Shown: positions 22,718 through 31,888 of the stretch, one piece after another | How the letters are laid out: every line of letters starts with the position of its first letter | How positions within the stretch are numbered: position 1 is the stretch's first letter | Source of the DNA: an uncultured Lachnospiraceae bacterium | GTDB lineage: Bacteria; Bacillota; Clostridia; Lachnospirales; Lachnospiraceae | Assembly (NCBI GenBank): GCA_947178145.1 | Contig: CAMWXE010000057.1 | Location: 1-34,766 of the forward strand | Reading direction: 5' to 3' | Length of the DNA: 34,766 bases | Notes under the pieces: model-generated | Database searches by the model: none | Seen by the model: only the letters and a program-made list of their open reading frames with translations | Told to the model about the DNA's origin: nothing | Position numbers and translations under genes: made by a program

Positions 22718-22798
22718 AAGATGTAAAACAAGAGTAACTACTTATGGTTTGAAATCGTTGGAGACAAATCACATCGTTAACAGGAAATGGAGCAAATT

Positions 22799-24052
22799 AT
22801 GAAGACAAATTGTAAAAAGTGGAAATATTTGTTGTGTTTTACAGCAGTTATGACCGTGTTTACGTCTACCTCGTTCAGCACACAGGCGGCAGATTTGCAA
22901 GTGAGACTGATGGATGGGAAGGACGAAAAGCAGGACACCACATCAGACAAGATGAATTCAGCAGAGAACAATGGGATGTTAACTGTCACGGCCGGAGTAG
23001 CAGATATTTTGGATTCAGAGGCGTTGAATGCAGATATTGCGGAGACGAGTGAGCCGAAAACAGTTACTCAGAAAGCGAGTGCTTCAGTAGGAAATGGATC
23101 AGAGAGCAGTATTTCATCAAAGGGCGAGGCGTTGACTGCATTTGCAAAGGGCATGATGCTGCTGCAGCCGGAGATACAACCAGAGTCAACACTTGTAATG
23201 GCAAAGGTCAATGAATATGTCAACATCAGACTGGAAGCAGATCAGGACTCCGAGAAAGTTGGCGTGCTTTACAAGGATTGCGGTGGAGACATTTTAGAGA
23301 AAAATAGCGAATGGACAAAAATTAAGTCCGGTGATGTCACTGGGTGGATTAAAAATCAATATCTTTATTTTGGAAAAGAGGCAGAGGAGCTTGCATGGGA
23401 TGTGGGCGTTCTCACTGCGTACGCAGAGACGGAGACACTCAGAATCAGGAAGGAGCCAAGTCTGGATGCCGGCATTGTCGGTCTTTTGGCTGACGGCCAG
23501 GCAGTGGAGGCAATTGCCGAGGAGGGCGACTGGGTGAGAGTCAGCTACGAGGGCGAGACCGGATTTGTGGCAGCTGAGTATGTACGGGTAGAATTTGGCA
23601 TTGATACAGCAGAATCTATGGAGGCAATCAGGGCAAGAGAGGAAGCTGAGCGCGCAAAAGCTGCTGCAGATGCGGCGGCAAAGAAAGTGCAGCAGAAGGA
23701 AGCAGTGCTTGCTACAGCATCAGAGCTTGAAATCCTTGCAGCATTGATTCAGTGTGAAGCGGGCGGCGAGCCTTATGAGGGCCAGGTGGCAGTCGGCGCT
23801 GTCGTGATGAACCGGGTAAGAAATGGTGGCTATCCCAATAACATTACAGATGTTATCTACGCATCCGGGCAGTTCGTGCCCGCATCAGGAGGACGAATGG
23901 AGTCATTGATCTTAAACAAGACTACAAAAGCTTCCTGCATACAGGCAGCCCAGGAAGCAATCAACGGCGTCTGCAATGTCGGTGATGCACTTCACTTCCG
24001 CAGAAACAACGGCAGGGATGGACTGGTGATTGGAAATCATGTGTTCTGGTAA
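22799..24052 (+). CDS. Secreted SH3b/SleB-type cell-wall hydrolase
   Basis: A 417-residue exported protein. The signal peptide is about residues 1-32, ending TQAA. A variable Ser/Thr/Glu region leads to two bacterial SH3 domains (NEYVNIRLEADQDSEKVG and ETLRIRKEPSLDAGIVG) that should bind peptidoglycan. A short Ala/Glu/Lys coiled coil (about 280-310) links to a C-terminal Hydrolase_2 domain of SleB/CwlJ type. Its catalytic Glu lies in IQCEAGGEPYEGQVAVGAVVMNRV. Such domains are lytic transglycosylase-like and work in spore cortex lysis or wall remodelling. ATG 22799 is chosen because GGAG lies six bases upstream. A germination role is plausible, but a vegetative one cannot be excluded. Confidence 0.88.
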   Translation: MKTNCKKWKYLLCFTAVMTVFTSTSFSTQAADLQVRLMDGKDEKQDTTSDKMNSAENNGMLTVTAGVADILDSEALNADIAETSEPKTVTQKASASVGNGSESSISSKGEALTAFAKGMMLLQPEIQPESTLVMAKVNEYVNIRLEADQDSEKVGVLYKDCGGDILEKNSEWTKIKSGDVTGWIKNQYLYFGKEAEELAWDVGVLTAYAETETLRIRKEPSLDAGIVGLLADGQAVEAIAEEGDWVRVSYEGETGFVAAEYVRVEFGIDTAESMEAIRAREEAERAKAAADAAAKKVQQKEAVLATASELEILAALIQCEAGGEPYEGQVAVGAVVMNRVRNGGYPNNITDVIYASGQFVPASGGRMESLILNKTTKASCIQAAQEAINGVCNVGDALHFRRNNGRDGLVIGNHVFW

Positions 24053-24129
24053 CGGGTAAGTTACTTTTCCCACCTCAATAACTCATACGCTGATAAAAAC
24101 TGGCGTAAGTGTGAGCTGTAATACGAGTA

Positions 24130-24163
24130 AAAGCGTGGTTCATAAAAGAACTGCGCTTTTTCT
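24130..24163 (+). terminator. Terminator after the cell-wall hydrolase
   Basis: AAAGCGTGGTTC (24130-24141) pairs along all 12 positions, two of them wobbles, with GAACTGCGCTTT (24148-24159), followed by TTCTT. Confidence 0.75.
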
Positions 24164-24191
24164 TGCTCCTTTTGGATAAATGTAGTAGAAT
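24163..24191 (+). promoter_or_regulatory. Predicted promoter of argF
   Basis: TTGCTC (24163-24168), a 17-base spacer and TAGAAT (24186-24191), directly after the preceding terminator. No clear ArgR box was seen. Confidence 0.4.
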
Positions 24192-24231
24192 ACAAATAAT
24201 CGGTAAATTCGACATGAGGAGGCTATGTAAA

Positions 24232-25233
24232 ATGGATTTAAAAGGACGCAGTTTTTTGACATTAAAAGATTATACGCCGGAGGAGATTATTTATCTGATC
24301 GACTTAGCGGCTGTGTATAAGGACAAAAAGAAAAAGGGAGTTCTGCACGACACGCTCCGCGGAAAGAATATTGCCCTCATTTTTGAGAAGACAAGCACGC
24401 GCACGCGCTGTTCATTCGAGACAGCGGCGCACGATCTCGGTATGGGGACAACGTATCTCGACCCGTCAGGCTCGCAGATCGGCAAGAAGGAGTCCATCGC
24501 GGACACAGCGCGCGTGCTCGGCAGAATGTACGAGGGAATCGAGTACCGCGGTTTCGAGCAGTCGATTGTCGAGGAGCTTGCAAAGTATGCGGGTGTTCCC
24601 GTGTGGAACGGTCTCACCAACGAATATCACCCGACGCAGATGCTTGCGGATATGCTCACGATCAGGGAGCATTTTGGGTACCTGAAAGATATCAGGCTCA
24701 CATATATGGGGGACGCCCGTTACAATATGGGGAATTCCCTGATGATTGCGTGCGCAAAGCTCGGCATGCACTTTACGGCGTGCACGTCAAAAGAGTATTT
24801 TCCGAATGATGCACTTGTGGCACAGTGCAGGGAGTACGCGAAAGCATCGGGCGCCACGATCACGCTGACAGAGGACGTGGACGCAGGGACAAAGGAAGCC
24901 GACGTCATCTACACGGACGTGTGGGTGTCCATGGGAGAGCCTGACAGCGTATGGGAGGAGCGCATCAGGAAACTTTCCCCATACAAGGTGACAAAGGAAG
25001 TGATGGACAATGCGGGCGGGCAGTCGGTATTCCTTCACTGTCTGCCGGCATTCCATGACCTGAAGACAAAGATCGGCAAAGAGCAGGGTGAGAAGTATGG
25101 GTTCACAGAGCTTGAGGTGACAGACGAGGTGTTTGAGTCGGAGCAGTCCCTTGTGTTTGACGAGGCGGAGAACCGTATGCATACGATTAAAGCTGTGATT
25201 GCAGCGACGCTCGGTGCGTGCGAAGCGATTTGA
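24232..25233 (+). CDS. argF: Ornithine carbamoyltransferase
   Basis: A 333-residue enzyme that makes citrulline from ornithine and carbamoyl phosphate in arginine synthesis, or runs in reverse in the deiminase pathway. The carbamoyl-phosphate loop [11 protein letters not shown] lies near 54, with [11 protein letters not shown] near 130, [10 protein letters not shown], the ornithine-binding SMGE (about 235) and HCLPAFHD near 268. GAGGAGG precedes the ATG by nine bases, which is why this start is used rather than the longer frame from 24163. With no arcA or arcC beside it, a biosynthetic role is likelier. Confidence 0.95.
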   Translation: MDLKGRSFLTLKDYTPEEIIYLIDLAAVYKDKKKKGVLHDTLRGKNIALIFEKTSTRTRCSFETAAHDLGMGTTYLDPSGSQIGKKESIADTARVLGRMYEGIEYRGFEQSIVEELAKYAGVPVWNGLTNEYHPTQMLADMLTIREHFGYLKDIRLTYMGDARYNMGNSLMIACAKLGMHFTACTSKEYFPNDALVAQCREYAKASGATITLTEDVDAGTKEADVIYTDVWVSMGEPDSVWEERIRKLSPYKVTKEVMDNAGGQSVFLHCLPAFHDLKTKIGKEQGEKYGFTELEVTDEVFESEQSLVFDEAENRMHTIKAVIAATLGACEAI

Positions 25234-25263
25234 TATGCCATCTGGCGGCATGGGGAAGGGATT

Positions 25264-26256
25264 ATGAAAAATGAAGAAATATTGAAAAAACTGCGTGATG
25301 CGGGCGGTTACGTGAGCGGACAGGAGCTCTGCGAGTATTACGGTGTGTCGCGCACCGCGATATGGAAGGCGGTCAGGCAGCTTGAGAAGGACGGCTATGT
25401 GATCGAGGCGCAGAACAACAAAGGCTATAGACTTGTCGAGAAGGACGGAGCAGATGTGTTCACCAGGGTGGAGATCGAGAGCTACATGGACACTGCATGG
25501 ATTGGAAGGAAGCTGGTTTTTAAGAAGGAGACAGGTTCGACCAATCTCGACGCCAAAGACCTTGCGGAAAAAGGGGAAGCGGCAGGCGCAGTCGTCGTGG
25601 CGGATATGCAGACCGCAGGGCGCGGCAGGCGCGGCAGGGGGTGGGTATCTCCATCGGGAAAAGATATCTACATGTCACTGATGCTCAGACCGCAGTGCAG
25701 GCCGGAGAAGGCATCGGTACTGACGCTTGTCATGGCAATCTCGGTATTTGAGGCCGTTCAGGAGCTGATACCGCAGTCTTGCGGTATCAAGTGGCCCAAT
25801 GACATTGTGATTCACAACAGAAAAGTGTGTGGAATTTTGACTGAGATGAGTGCAGAGCTTGACGGTATTCACTATGTTGTGATTGGTGCTGGCATCAATG
25901 TAAATCAGGAGCAGATGGCAAAAGAGATACAGGACAAAGCGACATCGCTCTACATTGAAGGCGGGGAAAAAGTGAGGCGTGCCAGATTGGTGGCGCGCGT
26001 GCTGCATTATTTTGAAGAAAATTACATTATTTTTGAAAAGAGCTGGGATTTCACGGGTCTGGTGGATAAGTACAATGGATTTCTGGTCAATCGGAACAGA
26101 GAAGTGCGGGTGTTGGATCCCAAGGGCGAATATGATGGCATTGCCAGGGGGATCAATGAAAAGGGCGAGCTGATCGTTGAGCGCAAGGAGGACGGACAGA
26201 CAGAGCTGGTATACGCAGGCGAGGTATCGGTGCGCGGCATGTATGGCTATGTATGA
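25264..26256 (+). CDS. birA: Bifunctional biotin ligase and biotin repressor
   Basis: A 330-residue class II biotin protein ligase. The N-terminal winged helix-turn-helix (1-60, with SGQELCEYYGVSRTAIWKAV) binds DNA. The catalytic core has GSTNLDAKDL, the biotinyl-AMP loop GRGRRGRGW near 119-127, KWPNDI near 176 and GAGINVN. The C-terminal SH3-like domain ends the protein. It attaches biotin to carboxylase subunits and, when loaded, represses biotin genes. No biotin operator was seen in this window. GGGGAAGGG precedes the ATG. The next genes follow within a few bases and appear cotranscribed. Confidence 0.96.
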   Translation: MKNEEILKKLRDAGGYVSGQELCEYYGVSRTAIWKAVRQLEKDGYVIEAQNNKGYRLVEKDGADVFTRVEIESYMDTAWIGRKLVFKKETGSTNLDAKDLAEKGEAAGAVVVADMQTAGRGRRGRGWVSPSGKDIYMSLMLRPQCRPEKASVLTLVMAISVFEAVQELIPQSCGIKWPNDIVIHNRKVCGILTEMSAELDGIHYVVIGAGINVNQEQMAKEIQDKATSLYIEGGEKVRRARLVARVLHYFEENYIIFEKSWDFTGLVDKYNGFLVNRNREVRVLDPKGEYDGIARGINEKGELIVERKEDGQTELVYAGEVSVRGMYGYV

Positions 26257-26300
26257 TGACGGGGAATTCCTTAGTATCGTTTTTGACAGTGGAGAGTATG

Positions 26301-26660
26301 ATGGAAGAAAACAGCAGGCGCATCGTGTTGTGCGGAGCTAACGCGTATGAGCAAAAATATTATTTTAATGAAAAGTTTAGCAAAATTCCTGAATCCGTCA
26401 AAGAGGAACTGCATATTATATGTGTGTTGTTCACGGAGGAAGTCGGCGGTGTGTTCACAATCGTGTTTGAGGAGGACGGAAGCGTGAGCCTTGAGACGGA
26501 TGCATACGAGGAGGATATTTTGTATGACGAGATCAGCAGCGGGCTTCTGGTCAGGGAGATCCGGATGCAGCGGCAGGAGCTATTGGAGTCGTTGAGCCTT
26601 TATTACAGGGTATTTGCGCTTCATGAGCCGGTTGATACACTTATCCAGAGAGGAAAATAA
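26301..26660 (+). CDS. Small conserved Lachnospiraceae protein, DUF6145-like
   Basis: A 119-residue acidic cytoplasmic protein. The pattern [40 protein letters not shown] resembles, from memory, a family of unknown function (DUF6145) found between birA and coaX in related Clostridia. It has no membrane segment and no catalytic motif that can be named. ATG 26301 is six bases after GGAG; the longer frame from 26253 overlaps birA. It lies one base from coaX, so it belongs to the same operon. Confidence 0.7.
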   Translation: MEENSRRIVLCGANAYEQKYYFNEKFSKIPESVKEELHIICVLFTEEVGGVFTIVFEEDGSVSLETDAYEEDILYDEISSGLLVREIRMQRQELLESLSLYYRVFALHEPVDTLIQRGK

Positions 26661-26661
26661 T

Positions 26662-27432
26662 ATGATTTTAGTAGTTGATGTCGGAAATACCAATATTACA
26701 TTTGGTGTATATAACAAAAAGAATCTTGTCACGACATTTCGCCTGATGGCAAAGACGCAGCGGACTTCGGATGAATACGGCGTGCTGATCACAGAGCTGC
26801 TGTCCAAGAATCACGTCAATACCAGGGAGATTGAAGGCGCGATTATTGCGAGTGTTGTGCCGAATGTGATGCACTCGCTCACAGGCGGTATCAGGCGCTA
26901 TGTGATTGAGAAGCTTATGATCGTGGGGGTTGGAATCAAGACCGGAATCAGAATCGTGACAGAAAATCCAAAAGAAATTGGTCCGGACCGCATTGTGGAT
27001 GCAGTTGCCGCATATGAATTATATGGGGGACCGGTGCTTGTCCTGGACTTTGGAACGGCGACGACCTATGACCTTGTAGATGAGAAAGGCTGCTTCTGCG
27101 CGGGAATCACAGCGCCGGGGATTCGGATTTCGGCAAAGGCGCTATGGGAGGACGCGGCAAAGCTCCCTGAGATCGAGATCAGGAAACCGGCGTCGATATT
27201 GGCGCAGGAGACAATCTCCAGCATGCAGGCAGGTCTTGTGTACGGCCAGATCGGACAGACAGAGTATATCGTCAACCGCGTGAAAAAGGAAACGGGTTAC
27301 GATAACCTCAAAGTGGTAGCGACAGGAGGACTTGGGCGCATCATAGCGGAGGAGACAGATGTGATACAGGAATACAACAGCGCACTGACACTGGAAGGAC
27401 TTAGGATTATCTATGAGAAAAACAACAGATAG
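26662..27432 (+). CDS. coaX: Type III pantothenate kinase
   Basis: A 256-residue kinase that phosphorylates pantothenate, the first step of coenzyme A synthesis. It is of the acetate/sugar-kinase fold. Phosphate-binding DVGNTN is at residues 6-11, [13 protein letters not shown] near 108 holds the catalytic Asp, and [13 protein letters not shown] near 128 is the second phosphate motif, followed by [21 protein letters not shown] precedes the ATG by eight bases. The gene overlaps dus by 20 bases. Confidence 0.95.
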   Translation: MILVVDVGNTNITFGVYNKKNLVTTFRLMAKTQRTSDEYGVLITELLSKNHVNTREIEGAIIASVVPNVMHSLTGGIRRYVIEKLMIVGVGIKTGIRIVTENPKEIGPDRIVDAVAAYELYGGPVLVLDFGTATTYDLVDEKGCFCAGITAPGIRISAKALWEDAAKLPEIEIRKPASILAQETISSMQAGLVYGQIGQTEYIVNRVKKETGYDNLKVVATGGLGRIIAEETDVIQEYNSALTLEGLRIIYEKNNR

Positions 27433-28435
27433 TGCAGCCGGCAGACAGCTGAAAATCGGGGATGTCATCCTTGAAAACAACGTGATGCTCGCACCGATGG
27501 CAGGGGTTACAGACCTGCCATTTCGATTGATTTGCAGAGAGCTGGGAGCGGGGCTTTTGTGCATGGAGATGGTCAGCGCCAAGGCGGTGCATTTCAACAA
27601 CAAAAATACGGAGGCGCTGATGGAGATTCACCCGGAAGAAGTGCCTGTATCGCTGCAGCTGTTTGGATCGGAGCCGGATATTATGGCAGAGACTGCGGCG
27701 CGCATTGAGGAGCGTCCGTTTGCCATACTCGATATCAATATGGGGTGTCCTGTGCCCAAGGTGGTCAACAACCGCGAGGGAAGCGCCCTGATGAAAGATC
27801 CAAAGCTTGCGGGAGAAATCATTTACGCAGTTTCCCATGCGGTCAGGAAACCTGTGACGGTAAAGATCAGAAAGGGATTTGATGACGATACCGTCAATGC
27901 CGTGGAGATTGCGCAGATTGCCGAGGCGAACGGCGCGGCGGCAGTCGCGGTGCACGGCAGAACCAGAGAGCAGTACTATTCCGGGAAGGCAGACTGGGAT
28001 ATCATCAGACGGGTAAAGCAGGCGGTGCGCATTCCTGTCATCGGAAACGGAGATGTGACCGATGCTGTCTCGGCGGCAAGGCTGCTTGAAGAAACAGGTT
28101 GTGACGGCATTATGGTAGGCAGGGCAAGCCGTGGAAATCCGTGGATCTTCCGTGAGATCAATCATTATCTTGACACGGGCAGCATACCCGGACGGCCGAC
28201 ACGGGAAGAGGTCTGCGACATGATCTTAAAGCATGCAAAACTGCAGCTCGATTATAAGGGAGAGTATGTCGCAGTGCGCGAGATGCGAAAGCATGTGGCA
28301 TGGTACACGACGGGATACCCGCATTCGGCAAAATTGCGCAGAATGGTGAATGAGATGGAGACTTATGCGGAGCTTGTCGATGGGATTTCGAAAATGTTTC
28401 TGGAAAGTGGGGGAACCGATGAGGAAATGCGGTAA
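27413..28435 (+). CDS. dusB: tRNA-dihydrouridine synthase
   Basis: A 340-residue FMN enzyme that reduces uridine to dihydrouridine in the tRNA D-loop. The TIM barrel opens with [16 protein letters not shown]. The catalytic cysteine is in [12 protein letters not shown], with substrate and FMN contacts in [27 protein letters not shown] and [11 protein letters not shown]. The C-terminal helical domain recognises tRNA. The sequence belongs to the NifR3/DusB group. AGGA lies six bases before the ATG, inside coaX, giving tight coupling. Confidence 0.94.
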   Translation: MRKTTDSAAGRQLKIGDVILENNVMLAPMAGVTDLPFRLICRELGAGLLCMEMVSAKAVHFNNKNTEALMEIHPEEVPVSLQLFGSEPDIMAETAARIEERPFAILDINMGCPVPKVVNNREGSALMKDPKLAGEIIYAVSHAVRKPVTVKIRKGFDDDTVNAVEIAQIAEANGAAAVAVHGRTREQYYSGKADWDIIRRVKQAVRIPVIGNGDVTDAVSAARLLEETGCDGIMVGRASRGNPWIFREINHYLDTGSIPGRPTREEVCDMILKHAKLQLDYKGEYVAVREMRKHVAWYTTGYPHSAKLRRMVNEMETYAELVDGISKMFLESGGTDEEMR

Positions 28436-28517
28436 GACATTGCGCACAGGGAGCGTTTGTGCAGCGCTGGCGGTGTGGCTTGTCAGATGCGGGAGGGCGG
28501 CTCTTGAAAGCGAATGA
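28419..28517 (+). CDS. Possible 32-residue signal-peptide-like fragment
   Basis: The frame overlaps the dus stop and encodes [12 protein letters not shown], then the hydrophobic VCAALAVWLV and RCGRAALESE. It resembles the start of an exported or lipoprotein gene cut short by TGA 28515. A GGGGG stretch lies four bases before its ATG. It may be a remnant of a deleted gene or chance. Confidence 0.25.
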   Translation: MRKCGKTLRTGSVCAALAVWLVRCGRAALESE

Positions 28518-28569
28518 TAGTGACCGGAGACTGTTTTATTTTGCAGGGTTGAGATTCGTTTTTAAAATC

Positions 28570-28598
28570 TTGACACCACACTTAAAAAAGGCTATAAT
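28570..28598 (+). promoter_or_regulatory. Perfect-consensus sigma-A promoter of greA
   Basis: TTGACA (28570-28575), exactly 17 bases, then TATAAT (28593-28598). Both hexamers are the consensus. It should drive greA and probably lysS, with a leader of about 85 bases. Confidence 0.85.
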
Positions 28599-28687
28599 AT
28601 GCTAGTTTATAACGCACAGGAATATATCAGGTCTAACTGTTATTATGATATTATAAAAAATATGAAGTAGTGAAAGGGAGTAATCAC

Positions 28688-29176
28688 ATGGAAGCAAAGA
28701 AGAATTTATTGACACGTGAGGGACTGAAAAAATATGAGGATGAGCTGCACGAGCTCAAAGTAGTCAAACGAAAAGAGGTAGCGCAGAAAATCAAGGAAGC
28801 AAGGGAGCAGGGGGATCTCTCGGAGAATGCGGAGTACGATGCGGCAAAGGACGAGCAGCGCGATATCGAGGCGCGTATTGAGGAGCTCGAGAAAATCCTG
28901 AAGAACGTGGAAGTCGGCGATCTGGATGAGGACGGACACGATCTTGACAGAGTCAGTTTCGGACTTGCAGTCAAGGTAAAGGACAACGAGTTTGACGACG
29001 AGATGGAGTTTAAGATTGTGGGTGCGACGGAGGCAAACAGCCTGAAAGGAAAGATTTCCAACGAGTCTCCGCTCGGAAAGGCGCTGCTTGGCGCCCAGAG
29101 GGGTGATGTGGTCACAGTGGAGGCGCCGGCAGGAGTCATTGAGTATACAATATTGGATATTTATAAGCCAGAGTAG
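28688..29176 (+). CDS. greA: Transcription elongation factor GreA
   Basis: A 162-residue factor that rescues backtracked RNA polymerase by stimulating transcript cleavage. The N-terminal coiled coil (1-75) carries the catalytic acidic tip in GDLSENAEYDAAKDEQ (residues 41-56). The C-terminal FKBP-like domain has GDVVTVEAPAGVIEYTILDI. AAAGGGAG precedes the ATG. Length and motifs are standard. Confidence 0.96.
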   Translation: MEAKKNLLTREGLKKYEDELHELKVVKRKEVAQKIKEAREQGDLSENAEYDAAKDEQRDIEARIEELEKILKNVEVGDLDEDGHDLDRVSFGLAVKVKDNEFDDEMEFKIVGATEANSLKGKISNESPLGKALLGAQRGDVVTVEAPAGVIEYTILDIYKPE

Positions 29177-29259
29177 GACAGAAATTCGAAAGCTTCATGC
29201 TGGAAGAATGGCAGAGTCATCATTCTGGTACGTGAGAGATAATGAGAGGAGAAGTTTTT

Positions 29260-30777
29260 GTGTCACAGGAGAATAATAGTCAGAACAATCAAAAGAATCA
29301 GAGTAACCAGCAGCAGGATATCAACCAGCTTTTAAGGATACGCAGGGAGAAGCTTGCCGCACTGCAGGAGGCGGGAAAAGACCCGTTTCAGATCACCAAA
29401 TTTGATATCACACATCACAGCCAGGATGTAAAAGACAATTTTGACGTGCTGGAGGGAACAAACGTCACGATTGCAGGCCGCATGATGTTCAAGCGTGTCA
29501 TGGGAAAAGCATCGTTCTGCAACATACAGGACTTAAAGGGAAGTATCCAGTGCTATGTCGCAAGAGACAGCATCGGGGAGGAGCCTTATGCTGATTTCAA
29601 GAAATATGATGTGGGTGATATTCTCGGGATCAGCGGTGAGGTATTTAAGACGAAGACAGGTGAGATGTCCATTCACGCTGCGACAGTGACACTTTTATCA
29701 AAGAGCTTGCAGATTCTTCCGGAAAAATTTCACGGTTTAACAGACACGGATACGCGCTACCGTCAGCGCTATGTGGACTTGATCATGAACGCCGAGGTGA
29801 AGGATACTTTTATCAAGCGTTCCAAGGTGATCTCCAGCATTCGCCGTTATCTGGATGACCAGGGCTTTATGGAGGTGGAGACGCCGATGCTTGTGTCAAA
29901 CGCAGGCGGTGCAGCGGCAAGACCGTTTGAGACACACTTTAATGCGCTCGACGAGGATTTGAAGCTGCGCATTTCGCTGGAGCTGTACTTAAAGAGACTG
30001 ATTGTGGGCGGCATGGAGCGCGTCTACGAGATCGGCCGCGTGTTCCGCAACGAGGGACTGGATACGCGACACAATCCTGAGTTCACGCTGATGGAGCTGT
30101 ACCAGGCGTACACGGATTACCACGGCATGATGGACCTGACAGAGAATCTTTACCGCTATGTGGCAAAAGAGGTGACAGGTTCCGAAATCATTGCGTACGG
30201 TGAACACCAGATGGATTTGTCAAAGCCGTTTGAGCGCATCACGATGGTGGACGCGGTCAGGAAGTATTCCGGCGTTGACTTTAATGAGATTCACACCTTG
30301 GAGGAAGCAAGAGCTGCTGCGAAGGAAAAGCATGTAGCGTTCGAGGAGCGTCACAAGAAGGGCGATATCTTGAATCTGTTCTTTGAGGAGTTTGTGGAGG
30401 AGCACTTGATTCAGCCGACTTTTGTTATGGATCACCCGATTGAGATTTCCCCGCTTACCAAGAAAAAGCCGGAGAATCCCGAGTATGTGGAGCGCTTTGA
30501 GTTCTTCATGAACGGCTGGGAGATGGCAAACGCGTATTCCGAGCTGAATGATCCGATTGACCAGAGGGCGCGCTTTGCAGCGCAGGAGGAGCTGCTGGCA
30601 GCAGGGGATGCAGAAGCGAACCATACCGATGAGGACTTTTTGAATGCACTCAGCATCGGTATGCCGCCGACAGGAGGTATCGGGTTTGGAATCGACAGAA
30701 TGGTCATGATGATGACGAACTCTCCTTCGATCCGCGACGTGCTCGCCTTCCCGACGCTGAAGAGTCTGGATAAATAA
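29260..30777 (+). CDS. lysS: Lysyl-tRNA synthetase, class II
   Basis: A 505-residue class IIb synthetase that charges tRNA-Lys. After an Asn/Gln-rich start comes the OB-fold anticodon domain (about 55-170; VTIAGRMMFKRVMGKASF). The catalytic core has motif 1 near VKDTFIKRSKVISSIRRYLD, motif 2 FRNEGLDTRHNPEFTLMELY and motif 3 GIGFGIDRMVMMM near the end. GTG 29260 is preferred because AGGAG lies eight bases before it; ATG 29242 would add six residues. It follows greA by 83 bases and probably shares its promoter. Confidence 0.95.
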   Translation: MSQENNSQNNQKNQSNQQQDINQLLRIRREKLAALQEAGKDPFQITKFDITHHSQDVKDNFDVLEGTNVTIAGRMMFKRVMGKASFCNIQDLKGSIQCYVARDSIGEEPYADFKKYDVGDILGISGEVFKTKTGEMSIHAATVTLLSKSLQILPEKFHGLTDTDTRYRQRYVDLIMNAEVKDTFIKRSKVISSIRRYLDDQGFMEVETPMLVSNAGGAAARPFETHFNALDEDLKLRISLELYLKRLIVGGMERVYEIGRVFRNEGLDTRHNPEFTLMELYQAYTDYHGMMDLTENLYRYVAKEVTGSEIIAYGEHQMDLSKPFERITMVDAVRKYSGVDFNEIHTLEEARAAAKEKHVAFEERHKKGDILNLFFEEFVEEHLIQPTFVMDHPIEISPLTKKKPENPEYVERFEFFMNGWEMANAYSELNDPIDQRARFAAQEELLAAGDAEANHTDEDFLNALSIGMPPTGGIGFGIDRMVMMMTNSPSIRDVLAFPTLKSLDK

Positions 30778-30807
30778 AAGTTGGTATTACCAAATAGAAG
30801 TTACATG

Positions 30808-30835
30808 ATCCCTGTGTCATTTATGGCATGGGGAT
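30808..30835 (+). terminator. Probable terminator after lysS
   Basis: ATCCCTGTGTCA (30808-30819) pairs with TGGCATGGGGAT (30824-30835) through 12 positions including wobbles, with loop TTTA and then TTGCTGTTT. Just upstream, TTGGTATTACCAA (30781-30793) is a perfect small palindrome. Confidence 0.45.
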
Positions 30836-30858
30836 TTGCTGTTTCATCCCATAGGGAG

Positions 30859-31070
30859 CTGTAGGAAAATAAGTGATGCAACCTGCGCAGGAACTTAGGA
30901 ACTGTAGAAAAATAAGTGACACATCTTGACTTGTCTATTTCTCCGATTGTGCATGTCAAAAAGCCTCGCCGTAGCCCACTACGCCTACGTTTTTTGACAA
31001 TTACGAAGTAATTTAACCTCGAAGAAATATCCTGCGCAATCTGCATCACTTATTTTCCTACAGTTTCTTA
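30859..31070. mobile_element. Palindromic MITE-like element 1
   Basis: A 34-base end (30859-30892) recurs inverted at 31030-31063 with 31 of 34 matches. The shared outer part is CTGTAGGAAAATAAGTGATG. An additional direct copy of the end, with a slightly different sequence, lies at 30895-30923. The core holds nested stems: TGTCAAAAA/TTTTTGACA (30954-30962, 30991-30999) and CGTAG/CTACG (30970-30983). There is no transposase or long frame. It fits a non-autonomous element moved by a transposase encoded elsewhere, or a structured intergenic repeat. Confidence 0.65.
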
Positions 31071-31154
31071 TTTTTTGTCAATTGTATCAGGAATTGGCAA
31101 AGAGACCGCAGTTGATTGAAATAGATTGATTGAAAACCTGCAAAAGGAGGATAT

Positions 31155-31631
31155 ATGAAACTTAACAGATACGGAGACATTGGCAAGTTTATAACCGATC
31201 CGGACAAGCTTGTGCTAAAGAATGGCGAGGAAGTCATCATGTCGGATTACAGGGATTACTGCATCACTTTTGATATGGAGGACGCGCCGTGCGGGTTCGA
31301 GGAGCTGCGCGGTTTTATAGCCGGGTTGGCTAAGGATCTATGCGGGCTTGACAATATTGTACAGAAGTTCGCCTGTCATGAGGGAGAGACAATGACCGAC
31401 CACGAGCTGTCGGAGGTGCGACTGGACGAGGATTATAACGTATATCTTGTGTATTATGGGATAAAGGTCGCAAACGTGTGTGAAGTAATGTTTGAGAGAA
31501 AGAACGGCAAATACTATTTGCGCAGGTATGGCTGGGCTGTGGATATTCCCGATGATTGGACAGGCTTCCATGCGGATATACGCGATTATACTGTCGAGCA
31601 CGGATGTATCGTGAAGAGAAAGCCAAAATAA
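31155..31631 (+). CDS. Hypothetical protein
   Basis: A 158-residue acidic protein with no family recognised. It has no signal peptide or membrane helix. It contains five cysteines and beta-rich stretches (YNVYLVYYGIKVANVCEVMF, GKYYLRRYGWAV). The ribosome binding site AAAGGAGG is strong and six bases from the ATG, so it is probably expressed. It sits between the two palindromic elements, which may have arrived with it or flank it by chance. Confidence 0.7.
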   Translation: MKLNRYGDIGKFITDPDKLVLKNGEEVIMSDYRDYCITFDMEDAPCGFEELRGFIAGLAKDLCGLDNIVQKFACHEGETMTDHELSEVRLDEDYNVYLVYYGIKVANVCEVMFERKNGKYYLRRYGWAVDIPDDWTGFHADIRDYTVEHGCIVKRKPK

Positions 31632-31728
31632 AAAACTTCTGCCGGGGAAGCTTGTGGATTTCAAAGGAACAGAACCGGGGTGATACATTTGGGCGGAAAA
31701 ATGCTGTCGCAATATGTCGAATTTTTAA

Positions 31729-31757
31729 AACCGAAATCACTTTTCGTGCATATAATT
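31729..31757 (+). promoter_or_regulatory. Candidate mother-cell sporulation promoter
   Basis: AACC (31729-31732), a 16-base spacer and CATATAATT (31749-31757) approximate the sigma-K form AC-N16/17-CATAnnnTA, with one mismatch, and also sigma-E. There is no vegetative -35 for the TATAAT inside it. An 0A-like TGTCGAA lies at 31715-31721. Confidence 0.4.
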
Positions 31758-31776
31758 TAATATGATAAATACATGA

Positions 31777-31856
31777 TTAGGAACTGTTTAAAAATAACGA
31801 ATGTGGATGATGCAGAACAAATATTCACGAACCAGTTATTTTCCAGCAGTTTCTTA
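31777..31856. mobile_element. Palindromic MITE-like element 2
   Basis: This 80-bp palindrome starts TTAGGAACTGT and ends with the 21-base segment 31836-31856. That segment matches the right end of element 1 (31050-31070) at 19 of 21 positions. Its left end matches 30895-30915 of element 1 at all but two positions. It lies between the putative promoter and the start of the collagen-like gene, so it would be in that gene's leader. Confidence 0.6.
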
Positions 31857-31888
31857 CGCAGTATCTTATATGTACGAGGTGATATACA

